Below the pieces are notes generated by a model, which worked only from the letters and a program-made list of their open reading frames with translations, ran no database searches and had not been told where the DNA came from. This document shows positions 44,712 through 52,876 of a stretch of 64,000 bases of DNA, in pieces (the first letter of the stretch is position 1; the number at the start of each line of letters is the position of its first letter). This stretch comes from Bacteroides sp. MSB163 (GTDB lineage Bacteria > Bacteroidota > Bacteroidia > Bacteroidales > Bacteroidaceae): NCBI RefSeq assembly GCF_036416795.1, contig NZ_CP143867.1:5386001-5450000 (forward strand), written 5' to 3'. The translations under genes and the position numbers were made by a program.

Positions 44712-45031
44712 TCAGCGGAAACCATCGAAAGCCCGGTCGCCAATGCTTCCACGACCTCATCAAATGTTCCAGCCGACAGTTCCTCACATAGGTTCTCATC
44801 ACCCTGAATAAGCCACGATAGCGCACGAGAAGCCATTTCTACATCTTTCAATGAACGAAGCATATCCATGACCGTTACAGCCTCTTTCAAGTCACAGAGA
44901 TAATATCCCGCCCCTGCTATCTTATGAATCGTAGGGGGATAAATCACATAAACATTACCATTTACAAACACCGTTTCAAAGTCTTTCCCTAAAACGGCTG
45001 CATTTATTATTTTTGATGCGTTCTTTTCCAT
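44645..45031 (-). CDS. Tail assembly chaperone (G-like)
   Basis: 128 residues, mostly helical (KEAVTVMDMLRSLKDVEMAS, FDEVVEALATGLSMVSAENF). It sits between the tail tube and tape measure genes, where siphoviruses encode the G and GT chaperones that coat the tape measure during tail assembly. The slippery sequence AAATTTT (44705-44711) lies in its last 23 codons. Its own stop is at 44645-44647. Confidence 0.7.
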   Translation of the reverse strand: MEKNASKIINAAVLGKDFETVFVNGNVYVIYPPTIHKIAGAGYYLCDLKEAVTVMDMLRSLKDVEMASRALSWLIQGDENLCEELSAGTFDEVVEALATGLSMVSAENFYKLSVLAKNVATLTAKERS

Positions 45032-45093
45032 AAACTAAAAAGGCGGTGAGCAATCACCCACCGCCATCCTAAAAATATTGCTCTTTACCTAGG

Positions 45094-45633
45094 TTAAGCC
45101 TCAGGTACATCTACCTTTTCTCCATCAAACCAGTACTCACCAGCAACTCCGACTGTAGAATTTTCCATCGCAATAGCTGAAACCCCTAACCCGATATTCT
45201 TCTCAACAAAATTTCCCTTGCCGATTACAGCTGCATTGGTAAACACGATATAATTACCTGTCTTAGTCATACCGACAACAGCCTTGTTGATTACTTCAGC
45301 GACTTCCGGCTCTTTCCAACCTACTACAGTTTGTCCATCCTTTACAAGTTCACCTCCCTGTAATTCCTTCTTGTCTTCAAAAGCATATTCGCCCATAGTG
45401 AACGCTATAGTCTTTGCTCCCTTGGCTGTAACATCCTTATAGTAGACTTTTCCAGTCAACTCATTGACATAATCAGTCGTTGTGGGATCATCTTCTGTAT
45501 ATCCCCAAGTGTCCTGATGAGAGTTCTTTACTTCTGTGGCGGCTGCTAACCATGTTTTCAGAGTTGTAGGAGTAACGGTAGCAGTAATAACCGGACCGTA
45601 CCAAATTTTTTTAATTCCAATAAATGGTTTCAT
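45094..45633 (-). CDS. Major tail (tube) protein
   Basis: 179 residues from the ATG at 45633 (MKPFIGIKKIWYGPVITATV); the frame extends a few codons upstream only with a TTG. The middle (TGKVYYKDVTAKGAKTIAFT, YAFEDKKELQGG) and the strand pattern fit a siphovirus tail tube subunit of the lambda V/HK97 type. Position between tail terminator and chaperone genes supports it. It should be one of the abundant virion proteins. Confidence 0.75.
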   Translation of the reverse strand: MKPFIGIKKIWYGPVITATVTPTTLKTWLAAATEVKNSHQDTWGYTEDDPTTTDYVNELTGKVYYKDVTAKGAKTIAFTMGEYAFEDKKELQGGELVKDGQTVVGWKEPEVAEVINKAVVGMTKTGNYIVFTNAAVIGKGNFVEKNIGLGVSAIAMENSTVGVAGEYWFDGEKVDVPEA

Positions 45634-45638
45634 ATTTT

Positions 45639-46031
45639 TCAAATTACATTTAATACTTCAAATAAAATTCTCACATTCACATAGTGACACTTCAAAGCTG
45701 TGTCTGCTTCCGTACCGATTGATTCGATTGAGTAACGATAGGCTGTGTCGTCATAGGAGCTTACCACATCGTCGAATAGCTTGTTGGCTTGCCTTTCAAG
45801 CTCATTCAGACGAATAGAGTTCGCTTCATTCTCACTCAAATTAGGCACACAGATATTTACCTCGGCAAAGGACTTCTTCCAATATGTTTCCGGTTGTTGT
45901 TTCTTCGTGTGAATGACAATTCTTTCAGACTTCAATTCGCCCGTCAGGGTTTCCCCTACTGGTACTATATCTATCCTGAAAGCCTTGCAATCCCGATAGA
46001 GAATGTTTCCTATGTCGGTAGTTACTATCAT
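45639..46031 (-). CDS. Tail terminator/completion-like protein
   Basis: 130 residues: alpha/beta with GNILYRDCKAFRIDIVPVGE, RIVIHTKKQQPETYWKKSFA, EVNICVPNLS and a helix LNELERQANKLFDDV, ending CHYVNVRILFEVLNVI. Size and position (immediately before the tube gene) match the tail terminator family. The ATG overlaps the stop of the preceding gene by four bases. Family call by pattern. Confidence 0.55.
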   Translation of the reverse strand: MIVTTDIGNILYRDCKAFRIDIVPVGETLTGELKSERIVIHTKKQQPETYWKKSFAEVNICVPNLSENEANSIRLNELERQANKLFDDVVSSYDDTAYRYSIESIGTEADTALKCHYVNVRILFEVLNVI

Positions 46032-46324
46032 TCAAATTCTTCTTTTAATCGTTTCTCTGCATATAAAGCGGCACCACTCAAAACATCAAACCCCTTAGAT
46101 TCCACGAATGAAGCGTATTCCGCTTCGTTTTTCAGAGTTAAACCGCTTTCATCAACATCGTAATCATTGGACGTTCTCAAAGTGAGCGTGTGGTCTTGAT
46201 AATTGCCATGCTCTTCCGCGTACTTAACGGCTTCATCGCCCTCATCAATCATTTTCTTCTCAACCTCCCATTCTCCTTCATCGAAAAAGGAATCGACATC
46301 TGAAAAATCAAATCCTACATCCAT
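46028..46324 (-). CDS. HK97 gp10-like tail component
   Basis: 98 residues, acidic and helical: MDVGFDFSDVDSFFDEGEWE, then a charged EVEKKMIDEGDEAVKYAEEH and YQDHTLTLRTSNDY, ending YAEKRLKEEFE. The short region DHTLTLRTSND and the C-terminal AALYAEKRL are features of the gp10-type neck/tail-completion proteins. It overlaps both neighbours by a few bases in the connector operon. Confidence 0.55.
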   Translation of the reverse strand: MDVGFDFSDVDSFFDEGEWEVEKKMIDEGDEAVKYAEEHGNYQDHTLTLRTSNDYDVDESGLTLKNEAEYASFVESKGFDVLSGAALYAEKRLKEEFE

Positions 46325-46638
46325 AGTTCCGAATATCCAAAGTAGTTCGTATTCTTCACCGTATAAACCTCGCCTTGCCCTCTCAAATTATCGCCATCCA
46401 TGCAACGGACCTCATCCCCTGCCTTGACAGTGATTCTCTTCTCGCACACCACACGGTAGTTAGGACGATACACAGAACCGTTATCAGACGTAAACTCTTT
46501 GGTAGTGTTATCATCACAACGGCACTTACATACATCCTGCCAGCATTCACCACCGGTGCCGGGAATAGGTCTTCCGAACTCATCCTTATCCATTGGAGTG
46601 ATTACCTTTACTTGTAATATGTGTGGGACGAATATCAT
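46315..46638 (-). CDS. Head closure / stopper-like protein
   Basis: 107 residues from the ATG at 46638, which overlaps the preceding stop as ATGA. It has a small beta-barrel look with DEFGRPIPGTGGECWQDVCK, SVYRPNYRVVCEKRITVKAG and DEVRCMDGDNLRGQGEVYTV, and six cysteines. Position third in the connector series fits a head-closure (stopper) protein. The two CxC-like pairs might bind metal, but this is only suggestive. Confidence 0.5.
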   Translation of the reverse strand: MIFVPHILQVKVITPMDKDEFGRPIPGTGGECWQDVCKCRCDDNTTKEFTSDNGSVYRPNYRVVCEKRITVKAGDEVRCMDGDNLRGQGEVYTVKNTNYFGYSELWM

Positions 46639-46949
46639 AAGAAAGTGCATTTAGGTTTGTTGCTCAACTCGTCTTTCAATCCGTACTGCTTGCACAGCCA
46701 TGAATAGTAATCCTTAATACCTTGAATGTTCCAAGACATAGAAAAACCGCTTTCACTGATTGAAGTGGCACGAAGTAATAAAGAAGGGATGAACATCACA
46801 ATCGCTACAGAGACACGGCCGTAACAATCCTCATTCATCTCATCCTCTCCGCTTATCTTCGAGTTCAGACACATATCCAAAAGTTCAGCTTCCGACAACT
46901 GAATGCCGAAAGTCTGAAACTTCTGTGATATGTATTCGTTTACCGTCAT
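46635..46949 (-). CDS. Head-tail adaptor-like protein
   Basis: 104 residues, all-helical: MTVNEYISQKFQTFGIQLSE, AELLDMCLNS, VSVAIVMFIPSLLLRATS, WNIQGIKDYYSWLCKQYGL. This matches the small helical adaptors (DUF6706-like, gp15/gp6 type) that dock on the portal. It follows the secreted-protein gene by one base. Confidence 0.55.
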   Translation of the reverse strand: MTVNEYISQKFQTFGIQLSEAELLDMCLNSKISGEDEMNEDCYGRVSVAIVMFIPSLLLRATSISESGFSMSWNIQGIKDYYSWLCKQYGLKDELSNKPKCTFL

Positions 46950-46950
46950 C

Positions 46951-47310
46951 TTAATATGGTGTAATCAGTTTACTATATGCTGTATGACTATAATGTGTGC
47001 AATACTTCGACTTATAGACGTACCGGAACGGGCATTTAGGAACCGAAATCTGTTTCCTTTGCATTGCCGTAATAATCACTGGTTGCTTCACTGGACTATC
47101 CACAACCATAAATATTGGCTGCGGAACGGTCAGCACAACACAATCAACAGGAGATGCTTCAAAAGTGATACACTGAATGTCTGGCAAACCAACATCAACA
47201 GATGGATTCACGTACTCACACTTAGGAGATTTCACACTTGATGCCTGCACGCTCAACGAAACCAAAGACATCATCAAAAAACCACACATGGCAAAAATAA
47301 AATTCTTCAT
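46951..47310 (-). CDS. Small secreted protein inside the head-tail module
   Basis: 119 residues with a clear Sec signal peptide (MKNFIFAMCGFLMMSLVSLS, cleavage near VQASS) and a mature part with five cysteines and many prolines (DVGLPDIQCITFEASPVDCV, VPKCPFRYVYKSKYC). I do not recognise it. A secreted product between capsid and connector genes is unusual; it may be a lysogenic-conversion gene, or it may belong to the phage particle. Confidence 0.5.
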   Translation of the reverse strand: MKNFIFAMCGFLMMSLVSLSVQASSVKSPKCEYVNPSVDVGLPDIQCITFEASPVDCVVLTVPQPIFMVVDSPVKQPVIITAMQRKQISVPKCPFRYVYKSKYCTHYSHTAYSKLITPY

Positions 47311-47366
47311 TTCTTTTCTGATTTATAAAATTAGACAACGGAAGGGTAGAGTAAACTACCCTATCC

Positions 47367-47717
47367 TTACTCAATTCCTAATGCTTCTTTCAGCTTGGCA
47401 GTTGATTCTTCATCAAATTCTGCAACCTTACCCAAAAGAGTTTCTTCTTTCATGTTACCGGAAGCCTGCACGCCGATAGACTTTAAAGCATCAACCAAAA
47501 CCTTTTTATCAAACTCTTTTTCAAAAAGGGAGATTTTAACCTCTTTCTTTTCTTCGGGAGCCTTCACTTCGGGAGTTTTCACCTCAACCCGTTCGGCAAG
47601 CCTGCGGCTCTCCATGTCCATTACACGCGATTCCTCGCTGACTTCAATCACTTTACCAGGAGTATAATACTTACCGGTGAACTTGTCGCGAAAAACAGAT
47701 ATAACCCTTATTTTCAT
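47367..47717 (-). CDS. Phage head-region protein of unknown function
   Basis: 116 residues from the ATG at 47717, which has AAGGAGGTG just upstream, an unusually strong Shine-Dalgarno sequence for Bacteroidota. The N-terminal ~45 residues (MKIRVISVFRDKFTGKYYTP) are beta-rich, then comes a charged linker (KTPEVKAPEEKKEVK), and the last ~45 residues form a small helical domain (FDKKVLVDALKSIGVQ, EETLLGKVAEF). The order resembles short capsid-adjacent proteins such as YqbF. Function unknown; it overlaps the major capsid gene. Confidence 0.5.
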   Translation of the reverse strand: MKIRVISVFRDKFTGKYYTPGKVIEVSEESRVMDMESRRLAERVEVKTPEVKAPEEKKEVKISLFEKEFDKKVLVDALKSIGVQASGNMKEETLLGKVAEFDEESTAKLKEALGIE

Positions 47718-47727
47718 AGTCACCTCC

Positions 47728-48849
47728 TTATGCTGATTGGATTGATGCAATCTCGCTCAAGTCGATATTGGTAATCAAATCCGGATTGGAAATCTGCGGA
47801 ATCCACTCTGCCGTATATTCCATATAGCGACCGTTTTTGTCGCGATAGTTGGAGATAAGCATCTGACCTTCTGACGGGATATAAGTACGTCCCTGTACCG
47901 GGTCAGCCGCTTCATACGGGGTATGGTGGCGCATATAACCGATTTGGTCAGAGGGTAGCAGGGTAATACGATTGTCCGCGTAAATCTGCACATTCTTTCC
48001 CGTTTGGTCTTTCACGTAATCTTCCTTGATTTCAATACGCGGCAGGCCGATACCGGTGAACACTTCGGAAGCCAAAGAAGAGGAAACCAAGCCTGTACTC
48101 AATTTCATTTCGTTAGTACCGAGAATCATCTTATATTGCTCTCCAAACTCGGATGAACCAAGAACATGCTTATTGAAAGATGCACGTGTCATAATCATCT
48201 TGGCATAAACACCAAAGTCAGGAGCCAAAGAATGAAGTTTCTCTCTCAAATAAGAGATAAACATATTCTTTCCGTCTACAATCACATCGCCACTTATCGG
48301 CTTGATAAAGTTGAACGGAAGGGTAATTTCCAACAGTTTATTATTGGTCTGACCGGAAGTAATTGCAGCATCCTTGTTATAAACGGTGGCTTCACCAAGC
48401 ATCAACAAGGCACCAACAATAATATCCATGCGTTTGTGAGCAGCAAGGGTAATCTGACGGTAATCATCTGCCAGGAAGTTTACAATCTCTTCCATTGCGG
48501 CCTTTTGATCTGCCGTTTTAGCTACATTGAACTTGTCAATTAAATCCTGCAATTCAGAAAGACGGTCAATAGACATCTGATAAGCATCACCCAAATAGGC
48601 AATCTCACCATAGCCGGAGCCAATATTTCTACGTTCACGAATAGGTTTCTCTCCAAAACGTGAATTGATAGAACCGGCCATTACCCCAGTTACAGAGCCG
48701 ATATAATCTTTGAACACACGAGTAGTTACTCTACGGAAAGTAAGATACTGCTGCCAATAGATTGTGTCTTTACGTGTCTGGTTCACACGTCTAATGATAG
48801 CGGAAACAATGTTCGCATCATCGAATAATGTTTGAATCGTTAAAAACAT
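47728..48849 (-). CDS. Major capsid protein (HK97-fold, gpE-like)
   Basis: 373 residues. The sequence has the feel of the PF03864 (lambda E-like) capsid family: IRRVNQTRKDTIYWQQYLTF, a long helical arm around 100-150, LAAHKRMDIIVGALLMLGEA, LLEITLPFNFIKP, IMTRASFNKHVLG, and a C-terminal RITLLPSDQIGYMRHHTPYE and GQMLISNYRDKNGRYMEYT. Position after scaffold and decoration genes fits. It would form the icosahedral shell. Confidence 0.8.
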   Translation of the reverse strand: MFLTIQTLFDDANIVSAIIRRVNQTRKDTIYWQQYLTFRRVTTRVFKDYIGSVTGVMAGSINSRFGEKPIRERRNIGSGYGEIAYLGDAYQMSIDRLSELQDLIDKFNVAKTADQKAAMEEIVNFLADDYRQITLAAHKRMDIIVGALLMLGEATVYNKDAAITSGQTNNKLLEITLPFNFIKPISGDVIVDGKNMFISYLREKLHSLAPDFGVYAKMIMTRASFNKHVLGSSEFGEQYKMILGTNEMKLSTGLVSSSLASEVFTGIGLPRIEIKEDYVKDQTGKNVQIYADNRITLLPSDQIGYMRHHTPYEAADPVQGRTYIPSEGQMLISNYRDKNGRYMEYTAEWIPQISNPDLITNIDLSEIASIQSA

Positions 48850-48860
48850 ATCCTGCCTCC

Positions 48861-49457
48861 TTACTCGTTAAATTCAAACCATCCCTTCGTGTTGGCTTTA
48901 TCGTTCTCGGAGAACGGCATAACCAATTTTGAAGGCTCAATTTCTGCGGCTGTACGAAGCAATGAAACCAGTGTGATTCCATCCTCAACCTTTGTCCGGT
49001 TGTACAGAGCCGAATTTGCCACGTGCTTCTGCTTCAAACCATCAACCGCAACCGCCTCAAAGAGTACCACACCTCTGGCTATGTCCTCACCAAAAGCAGC
49101 CTTGATAGTCAATACATCATACACTTTGTTGGTCTTGTCAATAGCCGTTACTTCCGCACCTTTCGTACCGCTTCCGATGAACATACCCGTGTATGCCAAA
49201 GAGTTCTTGGCTACCTTAATGGACAATGCAGTATCACCGGTTGCGTATGCTTCCACTACTTCCACATTGATTACCGCATAAGCGAACTTGTTTTTCAAGT
49301 CCGCACAAATCGGTGTAAATCCAGGAAGAAAACTTCCCACTACAAGGTTCTGCGTGTCGAGCTTGAACGGGCCACGTCTACGGATGCCTGTCTGGACATC
49401 GTAACGTTCCTCTTGCTCAACAGGCGGAACCAAGTCATACTTAAATCCTGCTGACAT
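48861..49457 (-). CDS. Head decoration / fibre-like protein
   Basis: 198 residues: MSAGFKYDLVPPVEQEERYD, GPFKLDTQNLVVGSFLPGFT, then repeated short strands (AVINVEVVEAYATGDTALSI) and a helical end (TLVSLLRTAAEIEPSKLV). In related phages the gene before the major capsid encodes a decoration or head-fibre protein of this size. It is 11 bases upstream of the capsid gene. Assigned by position and strand pattern. Confidence 0.6.
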   Translation of the reverse strand: MSAGFKYDLVPPVEQEERYDVQTGIRRRGPFKLDTQNLVVGSFLPGFTPICADLKNKFAYAVINVEVVEAYATGDTALSIKVAKNSLAYTGMFIGSGTKGAEVTAIDKTNKVYDVLTIKAAFGEDIARGVVLFEAVAVDGLKQKHVANSALYNRTKVEDGITLVSLLRTAAEIEPSKLVMPFSENDKANTKGWFEFNE

Positions 49458-49459
49458 AA

Positions 49460-50107
49460 TTAATTCTTGTTTTGTTCAACAATAGCATTCGTTCCCTCGT
49501 CAATCATCTTGGCGATAGATTCAGCTTCTTTCTCAATCTTCGCTTCCGCTGATTCGGGAGGGGTTACGCCTTTGAAGCCGTCATTTGCGAACTCCTGTTT
49601 CAAGTCCTTGAAATAAGTATCCAAGTCCTCATCGTCTTTGATGGCGCACCTCTTGGCGTAGTTTTCGGGAATACCATACTCCTTTGCCTTTGCCATAATC
49701 TGCTCCTGCCGGGTTGCTTGCGACTTTTCCGTTTCAAACTGAGCGAGCTTGTCAGAAAGCGGTTTAACGGCTGCACTCACTGCATTGGCAATGATGGTAG
49801 CCATATCATCCGGCTTGTCTTCCGCTTTGGTGGTTGTGGTAGTAGTGGTAGTCTCGACTGGCTTACCATCTTTAAGGTTATGCTTCTTCTCGTAGTTAGT
49901 CACTGCCGTTTTTGAAGCATCCCCGGCACGGAAATCACCATAGGAATTAAGCACGTCCGAAAAACTGATACCCTCCACGATGGAGTTTACCTTTGTCTCG
50001 TCCGTTACACCCTCTGCCTTCTTAGTGGCAATTCGGGTTAAGATAGCAGTGTCCACCCCAGTGAATTTCTGGTGTAGTCCTGCCAAAATTTGTTCTAAAA
50101 TTGTCAT
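49460..50107 (-). CDS. Capsid scaffolding protein
   Basis: 215 residues, mainly charged helices. An N-terminal domain (MTILEQILAGLHQKFTGVDT) is followed by a threonine tract (ETTTTTTTTK) as linker and a long coiled-coil-like helix (AVSAAVKPLSDKLAQFETEK). No protease motif is seen. Such proteins guide procapsid assembly and are removed later. It is two bases before the decoration gene. Confidence 0.65.
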   Translation of the reverse strand: MTILEQILAGLHQKFTGVDTAILTRIATKKAEGVTDETKVNSIVEGISFSDVLNSYGDFRAGDASKTAVTNYEKKHNLKDGKPVETTTTTTTTKAEDKPDDMATIIANAVSAAVKPLSDKLAQFETEKSQATRQEQIMAKAKEYGIPENYAKRCAIKDDEDLDTYFKDLKQEFANDGFKGVTPPESAEAKIEKEAESIAKMIDEGTNAIVEQNKN

Positions 50108-50195
50108 ACCGTATGAATTAAAATTTGAAATTCAATTTGCGGAAGTAAAAATACCACCAATACAGATGATTGATAAATATTTAGGCTTCCCATTC

Positions 50196-50299
50196 ACGAC
50201 AATCAATCCATTGTCGTAAATACGGTATATAAAGTAGTCAGTAAATGGATGAAAGGGAAATAATTGGAGTGGTAGAAAACCACAATCAGGCGATTGTGG
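50196..50299. repeat. Inverted repeat copy 2 plus a second palindrome
   Basis: The 271-base gap between scaffold and DUF2971-like genes holds ACGACAAT (50196-50203) / ATTGTCGT (50210-50217), related to the repeats at 39364 and 61051, and a separate perfect stem CCACAATC (50280-50287) / GATTGTGG (50292-50299). Neither is followed by a U-tract. Some bases downstream the plus strand reads GGCGTGAAACCGAATGAAATCACGCC (in two arms GGCGTGA/TCACGCC), a third hairpin. No ORF is apparent. Confidence 0.6.
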
Positions 50300-50378
50300 G
50301 AAATAAGTATAAAAAAAGGCGTGAAACCGAATGAAATCACGCCTGATAAAGTTAATGTAAAAAGAGTTTCAATCAAAA

Positions 50379-51104
50379 CTATTTCTTCACCGTTAAAAAG
50401 CCCATTTCTTTTAATGTGCTAACAAAACTCTCATCAGTATTCCGATTATAATAAATCTTCCTGATTGATTCTTTAGGTATCTTTATTTTATATCCAAGTA
50501 CATCTTGAGGTGCATTCTGTATAACTCTATATGGAAGTATAATTCTTTTTTCATGTTGTCTTCTATAGCGGATGTGTATGGTTGTTATAAACCGTATTAT
50601 AAATTCATCCATTAATTTGGGGTCACGGGCAATATCACCTCTTAGTGATTTATAAAATTTACCATTTTCAGTCTCTTCCCAAAGAACATCATATCCATTT
50701 TCATCACTTGATTCCAAAATAATAGGATGCTCTTTATATTGTACTTCTTTGAAACAATTACCCAAATAATATTTTGTACAAAAATATTCTTCAAGTATTT
50801 TTTTATCATATTCAATAAAAATAGAATTGTGACCTTTAGGGAAGCGACCCCACTCTGTCGCTTTTGGCAAGTATTTTGTAAAACAGCACATCCCTAATCG
50901 ACTTAACTCCTTCCCTAAATCCTCTGAATTTTCAAAAATTAGTTCAAAAAGGTCTTTTACAGTAGCATTCTGATTCGAAAAAGCAATTACATTAGCATCT
51001 TCTATATCATTATACTCTGTAGGTCTTGAAAACCATAAATAAGGCTCAGTCAATTCTTCAATTGTTTTATCAATGACAGGTCTTAAACGATATATTTCAT
51101 TCAT
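50379..51104 (-). CDS. DUF2971-like accessory protein
   Basis: 241 residues. The pattern EPYLWFSRPTEYND, MCCFTK, then EWGRFPKGHNSIFIEYDK fits the DUF2971 family (F/S-x-P-x-x-x-ND, a later CF, WG-x-x-x-x-GH). No catalytic residues are known. It sits between late structural genes but has a different look and a large non-coding gap downstream, so it is a cargo gene (moron). Such genes occur in phages and beside toxin-antitoxin or defence genes. Confidence 0.6.
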   Translation of the reverse strand: MNEIYRLRPVIDKTIEELTEPYLWFSRPTEYNDIEDANVIAFSNQNATVKDLFELIFENSEDLGKELSRLGMCCFTKYLPKATEWGRFPKGHNSIFIEYDKKILEEYFCTKYYLGNCFKEVQYKEHPIILESSDENGYDVLWEETENGKFYKSLRGDIARDPKLMDEFIIRFITTIHIRYRRQHEKRIILPYRVIQNAPQDVLGYKIKIPKESIRKIYYNRNTDESFVSTLKEMGFLTVKK

Positions 51105-51182
51105 GCGGTCTTTTGTATTTATTATATTTTAACTATTAGACTTTTATGAATAACATTTCAAAATGATTGCATTTTTTTACAT

Positions 51183-51545
51183 TCAGAAACCCAACATCGC
51201 AGCCGGAGGAATATTCAACACCCGGCAAAGTAGCCTTGCAATCTTCAAAGTAGGTTCCGAACGTCCAGAAAGATAATCATTAACTCGTGAAGGACTTATT
51301 CCTATTTCACCGGCAAGTTGCCTCTGGCTCATTCCTTTCTCTTCAAGGGATAGCTCTATTAATTCCGCAACGGTCGGTTTTTCTATCGGATAATGTTCTT
51401 TTTCGTATGCTATCACAATGTCGGACATAACTGTGAGTTCCACCGCATTCTTATCATTTGAAGGCGTATTGTCATCAACCAATGGCAGAAGTTCTTCCAC
51501 TCTCGCCAAAGCAAATTCATATTGTTCTTTCGTTACTTTATTCAT
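51183..51545 (-). CDS. higA: HigA-type antitoxin, XRE HTH
   Basis: 120 residues. A helical N-terminal half (TKEQYEFALARVEELLPLVD) is followed by an XRE HTH at ~65-120 (GMSQRQLAGEIGISPSRVND, then YLSGRSEPTLKIARLLCRVL). This is the HigA layout in which the antitoxin follows its toxin. It neutralises HigB and represses the pair. The toxin gene is 10 bases upstream. Confidence 0.82.
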   Translation of the reverse strand: MNKVTKEQYEFALARVEELLPLVDDNTPSNDKNAVELTVMSDIVIAYEKEHYPIEKPTVAELIELSLEEKGMSQRQLAGEIGISPSRVNDYLSGRSEPTLKIARLLCRVLNIPPAAMLGF

Positions 51546-51555
51546 ATCCTATATC

Positions 51556-51855
51556 TTAAATGGTTGAACAATCTATTTTATCATAATCTTTATGAGTACC
51601 AACCCAGCGAATGAAGACGTACCCAATTGTAAACTTAACAACGACAACCAACCGATAGTTGTTGCCTCTGATATTGAATACATAGTGTTGGTTACCTACA
51701 TAATCAACTGAAAGAAAATCCACTTTAATGTCTGATAGATTCTTCCATTCAGCTTTTTCCGCTATATCATACCAACGTTCTAAGGCAATGCGTGAATCTT
51801 CATAACCTTTCGTCTCGTAGAAATCTTTTAGCTTCTTATGCGATACTATTCTCAT
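51556..51855 (-). CDS. higB: HigB-type toxin (mRNA interferase)
   Basis: 99 residues: MRIVSHKKLKDFYETKGYED, ALERWYDIAEKAEWKNLSDI, YVFNIRGNNYRLVVVVKFTI, YVFIRWVGTHKDYDKID. The RGNNYRLVV and FIRWVGTHKDYDKID motifs are diagnostic of the HigB/RelE fold with the toxin-first order. It would cleave ribosome-bound mRNA. Promoter not clearly seen. It keeps the accessory region or the prophage stable, or acts in phage exclusion. Confidence 0.88.
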   Translation of the reverse strand: MRIVSHKKLKDFYETKGYEDSRIALERWYDIAEKAEWKNLSDIKVDFLSVDYVGNQHYVFNIRGNNYRLVVVVKFTIGYVFIRWVGTHKDYDKIDCSTI

Positions 51856-51993
51856 ATCTCTTTCATTTGATGCAAATATACGATATTATTTTGAATTATA
51901 AAATTACTCTAGATAAAATATTCTATATTACAGAATTTAAGCAACAAAAAAGCGGAACCCAAAGCCCCGCTCTCTATGATGGTAACATAACAT

Positions 51994-52182
51994 TTAGGCG
52001 GCAGAAGGAACATTCTTTTCTTTTCCCGCCTTTTGGTTCATTTCCTCCTCTTCAATCTCCTTCAGCTCTTCATCTATGCGGTCCGCGTTCCCGGCAAACA
52101 TAATACCTTCACGTCTTGACCAGATGCCACCACCAACGGCAGAGACGGCCGTAGTAACCTTGTCATCTACTGAATCAATCAT
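51994..52182 (-). pseudogene. Relic of the portal gene 3' end
   Basis: The 62 codons read VDDKVTTAVSAVGGGIWSRR, GIMFAGNADRIDEELKEIEE, EEMNQKAGKEKN. The C-terminus of the intact portal protein (54750-56249) reads EDKVNVAVKAVSGGVWSQRH, GVMFAGNIDRIEEEIAEIKE. Roughly half of the aligned residues are identical and the match starts just inside the boundary with the membrane-protein gene (stop at 52191-52193). So this is a diverged portal tail left behind when the cassette at 52191-54747 entered. It might be translated, but its role without the rest of portal is doubtful. Confidence 0.7.
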
Positions 52183-52190
52183 GTTAATTA

Positions 52191-52865
52191 CTAAATATCC
52201 CTCTTATGTTTCTGATTCCATAAAATTCCTTCATTTTTTAGAGATGTCGCTATGTCTCGTCCAATATCAGTTAATGTAATTGAATATAAATCATCTTCTT
52301 TTCCATCAATAGCACCATTTAGACGCAATCTTAAAATATCATTATTAAATGCTTTGTCATTTTTCCATTTATCAACTAGTTCATTCCATTTCTCTGGATA
52401 TAAAAATAATTGTGAAAGTGCTCTTGAGTTTTGTATATTAACTTTAATATACTCTATATTCTTTTCTTGCAAAATTGTTTCTACAATCTTTGTCTCATCA
52501 GCTCCTTTATTTTTATTTACTTCTTCTACTATCAACCTTGCAGTCTTTTCTAAATCCTCTTTATGAACTAATTGACTATCATCAATGTCAATTGATTGAT
52601 ACCGTTTTTCTAAATATTTTGAATAGAATGTATCTTCTTGCATCTCAGGACGAAATTTTGTCTGTAGTAAAAATAAACTCGCAAGGAATAATGGTACATT
52701 CAATATAGAAGCAATCACTAACAAAGGAGGAAGCCAGCATGGAGCAGTTAATTGACTTGCTGCAGTTAAAAAAGAACCATTTACTAAAATAAGTCCAACC
52801 AACCAAGCTGCCAATAATTGAATAGGTTTCGTTATCTTATCCGGATGTATTTTTTGTGTTTCCAT
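52191..52865 (-). CDS. Two-helix membrane protein of unknown function
   Basis: 224 residues. Two hydrophobic segments (~14-36 IQLLAAWLVGLILVNGSF and ~43-66 WLPPLLVIASILNVPLFLAS) precede a long soluble cytoplasmic part (IVEEVNKNKGADETKIVETI, RLNGAIDGKEDDLYSITLTD). The gene is in the inserted cassette with an XRE regulator upstream (11-base gap). Position and build are compatible with a superinfection-exclusion or other lysogeny-expressed protein, but no family is recognised. Confidence 0.6.
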   Translation of the reverse strand: METQKIHPDKITKPIQLLAAWLVGLILVNGSFLTAASQLTAPCWLPPLLVIASILNVPLFLASLFLLQTKFRPEMQEDTFYSKYLEKRYQSIDIDDSQLVHKEDLEKTARLIVEEVNKNKGADETKIVETILQEKNIEYIKVNIQNSRALSQLFLYPEKWNELVDKWKNDKAFNNDILRLRLNGAIDGKEDDLYSITLTDIGRDIATSLKNEGILWNQKHKRDI

Positions 52866-52876
52866 ATTTCCATAAA

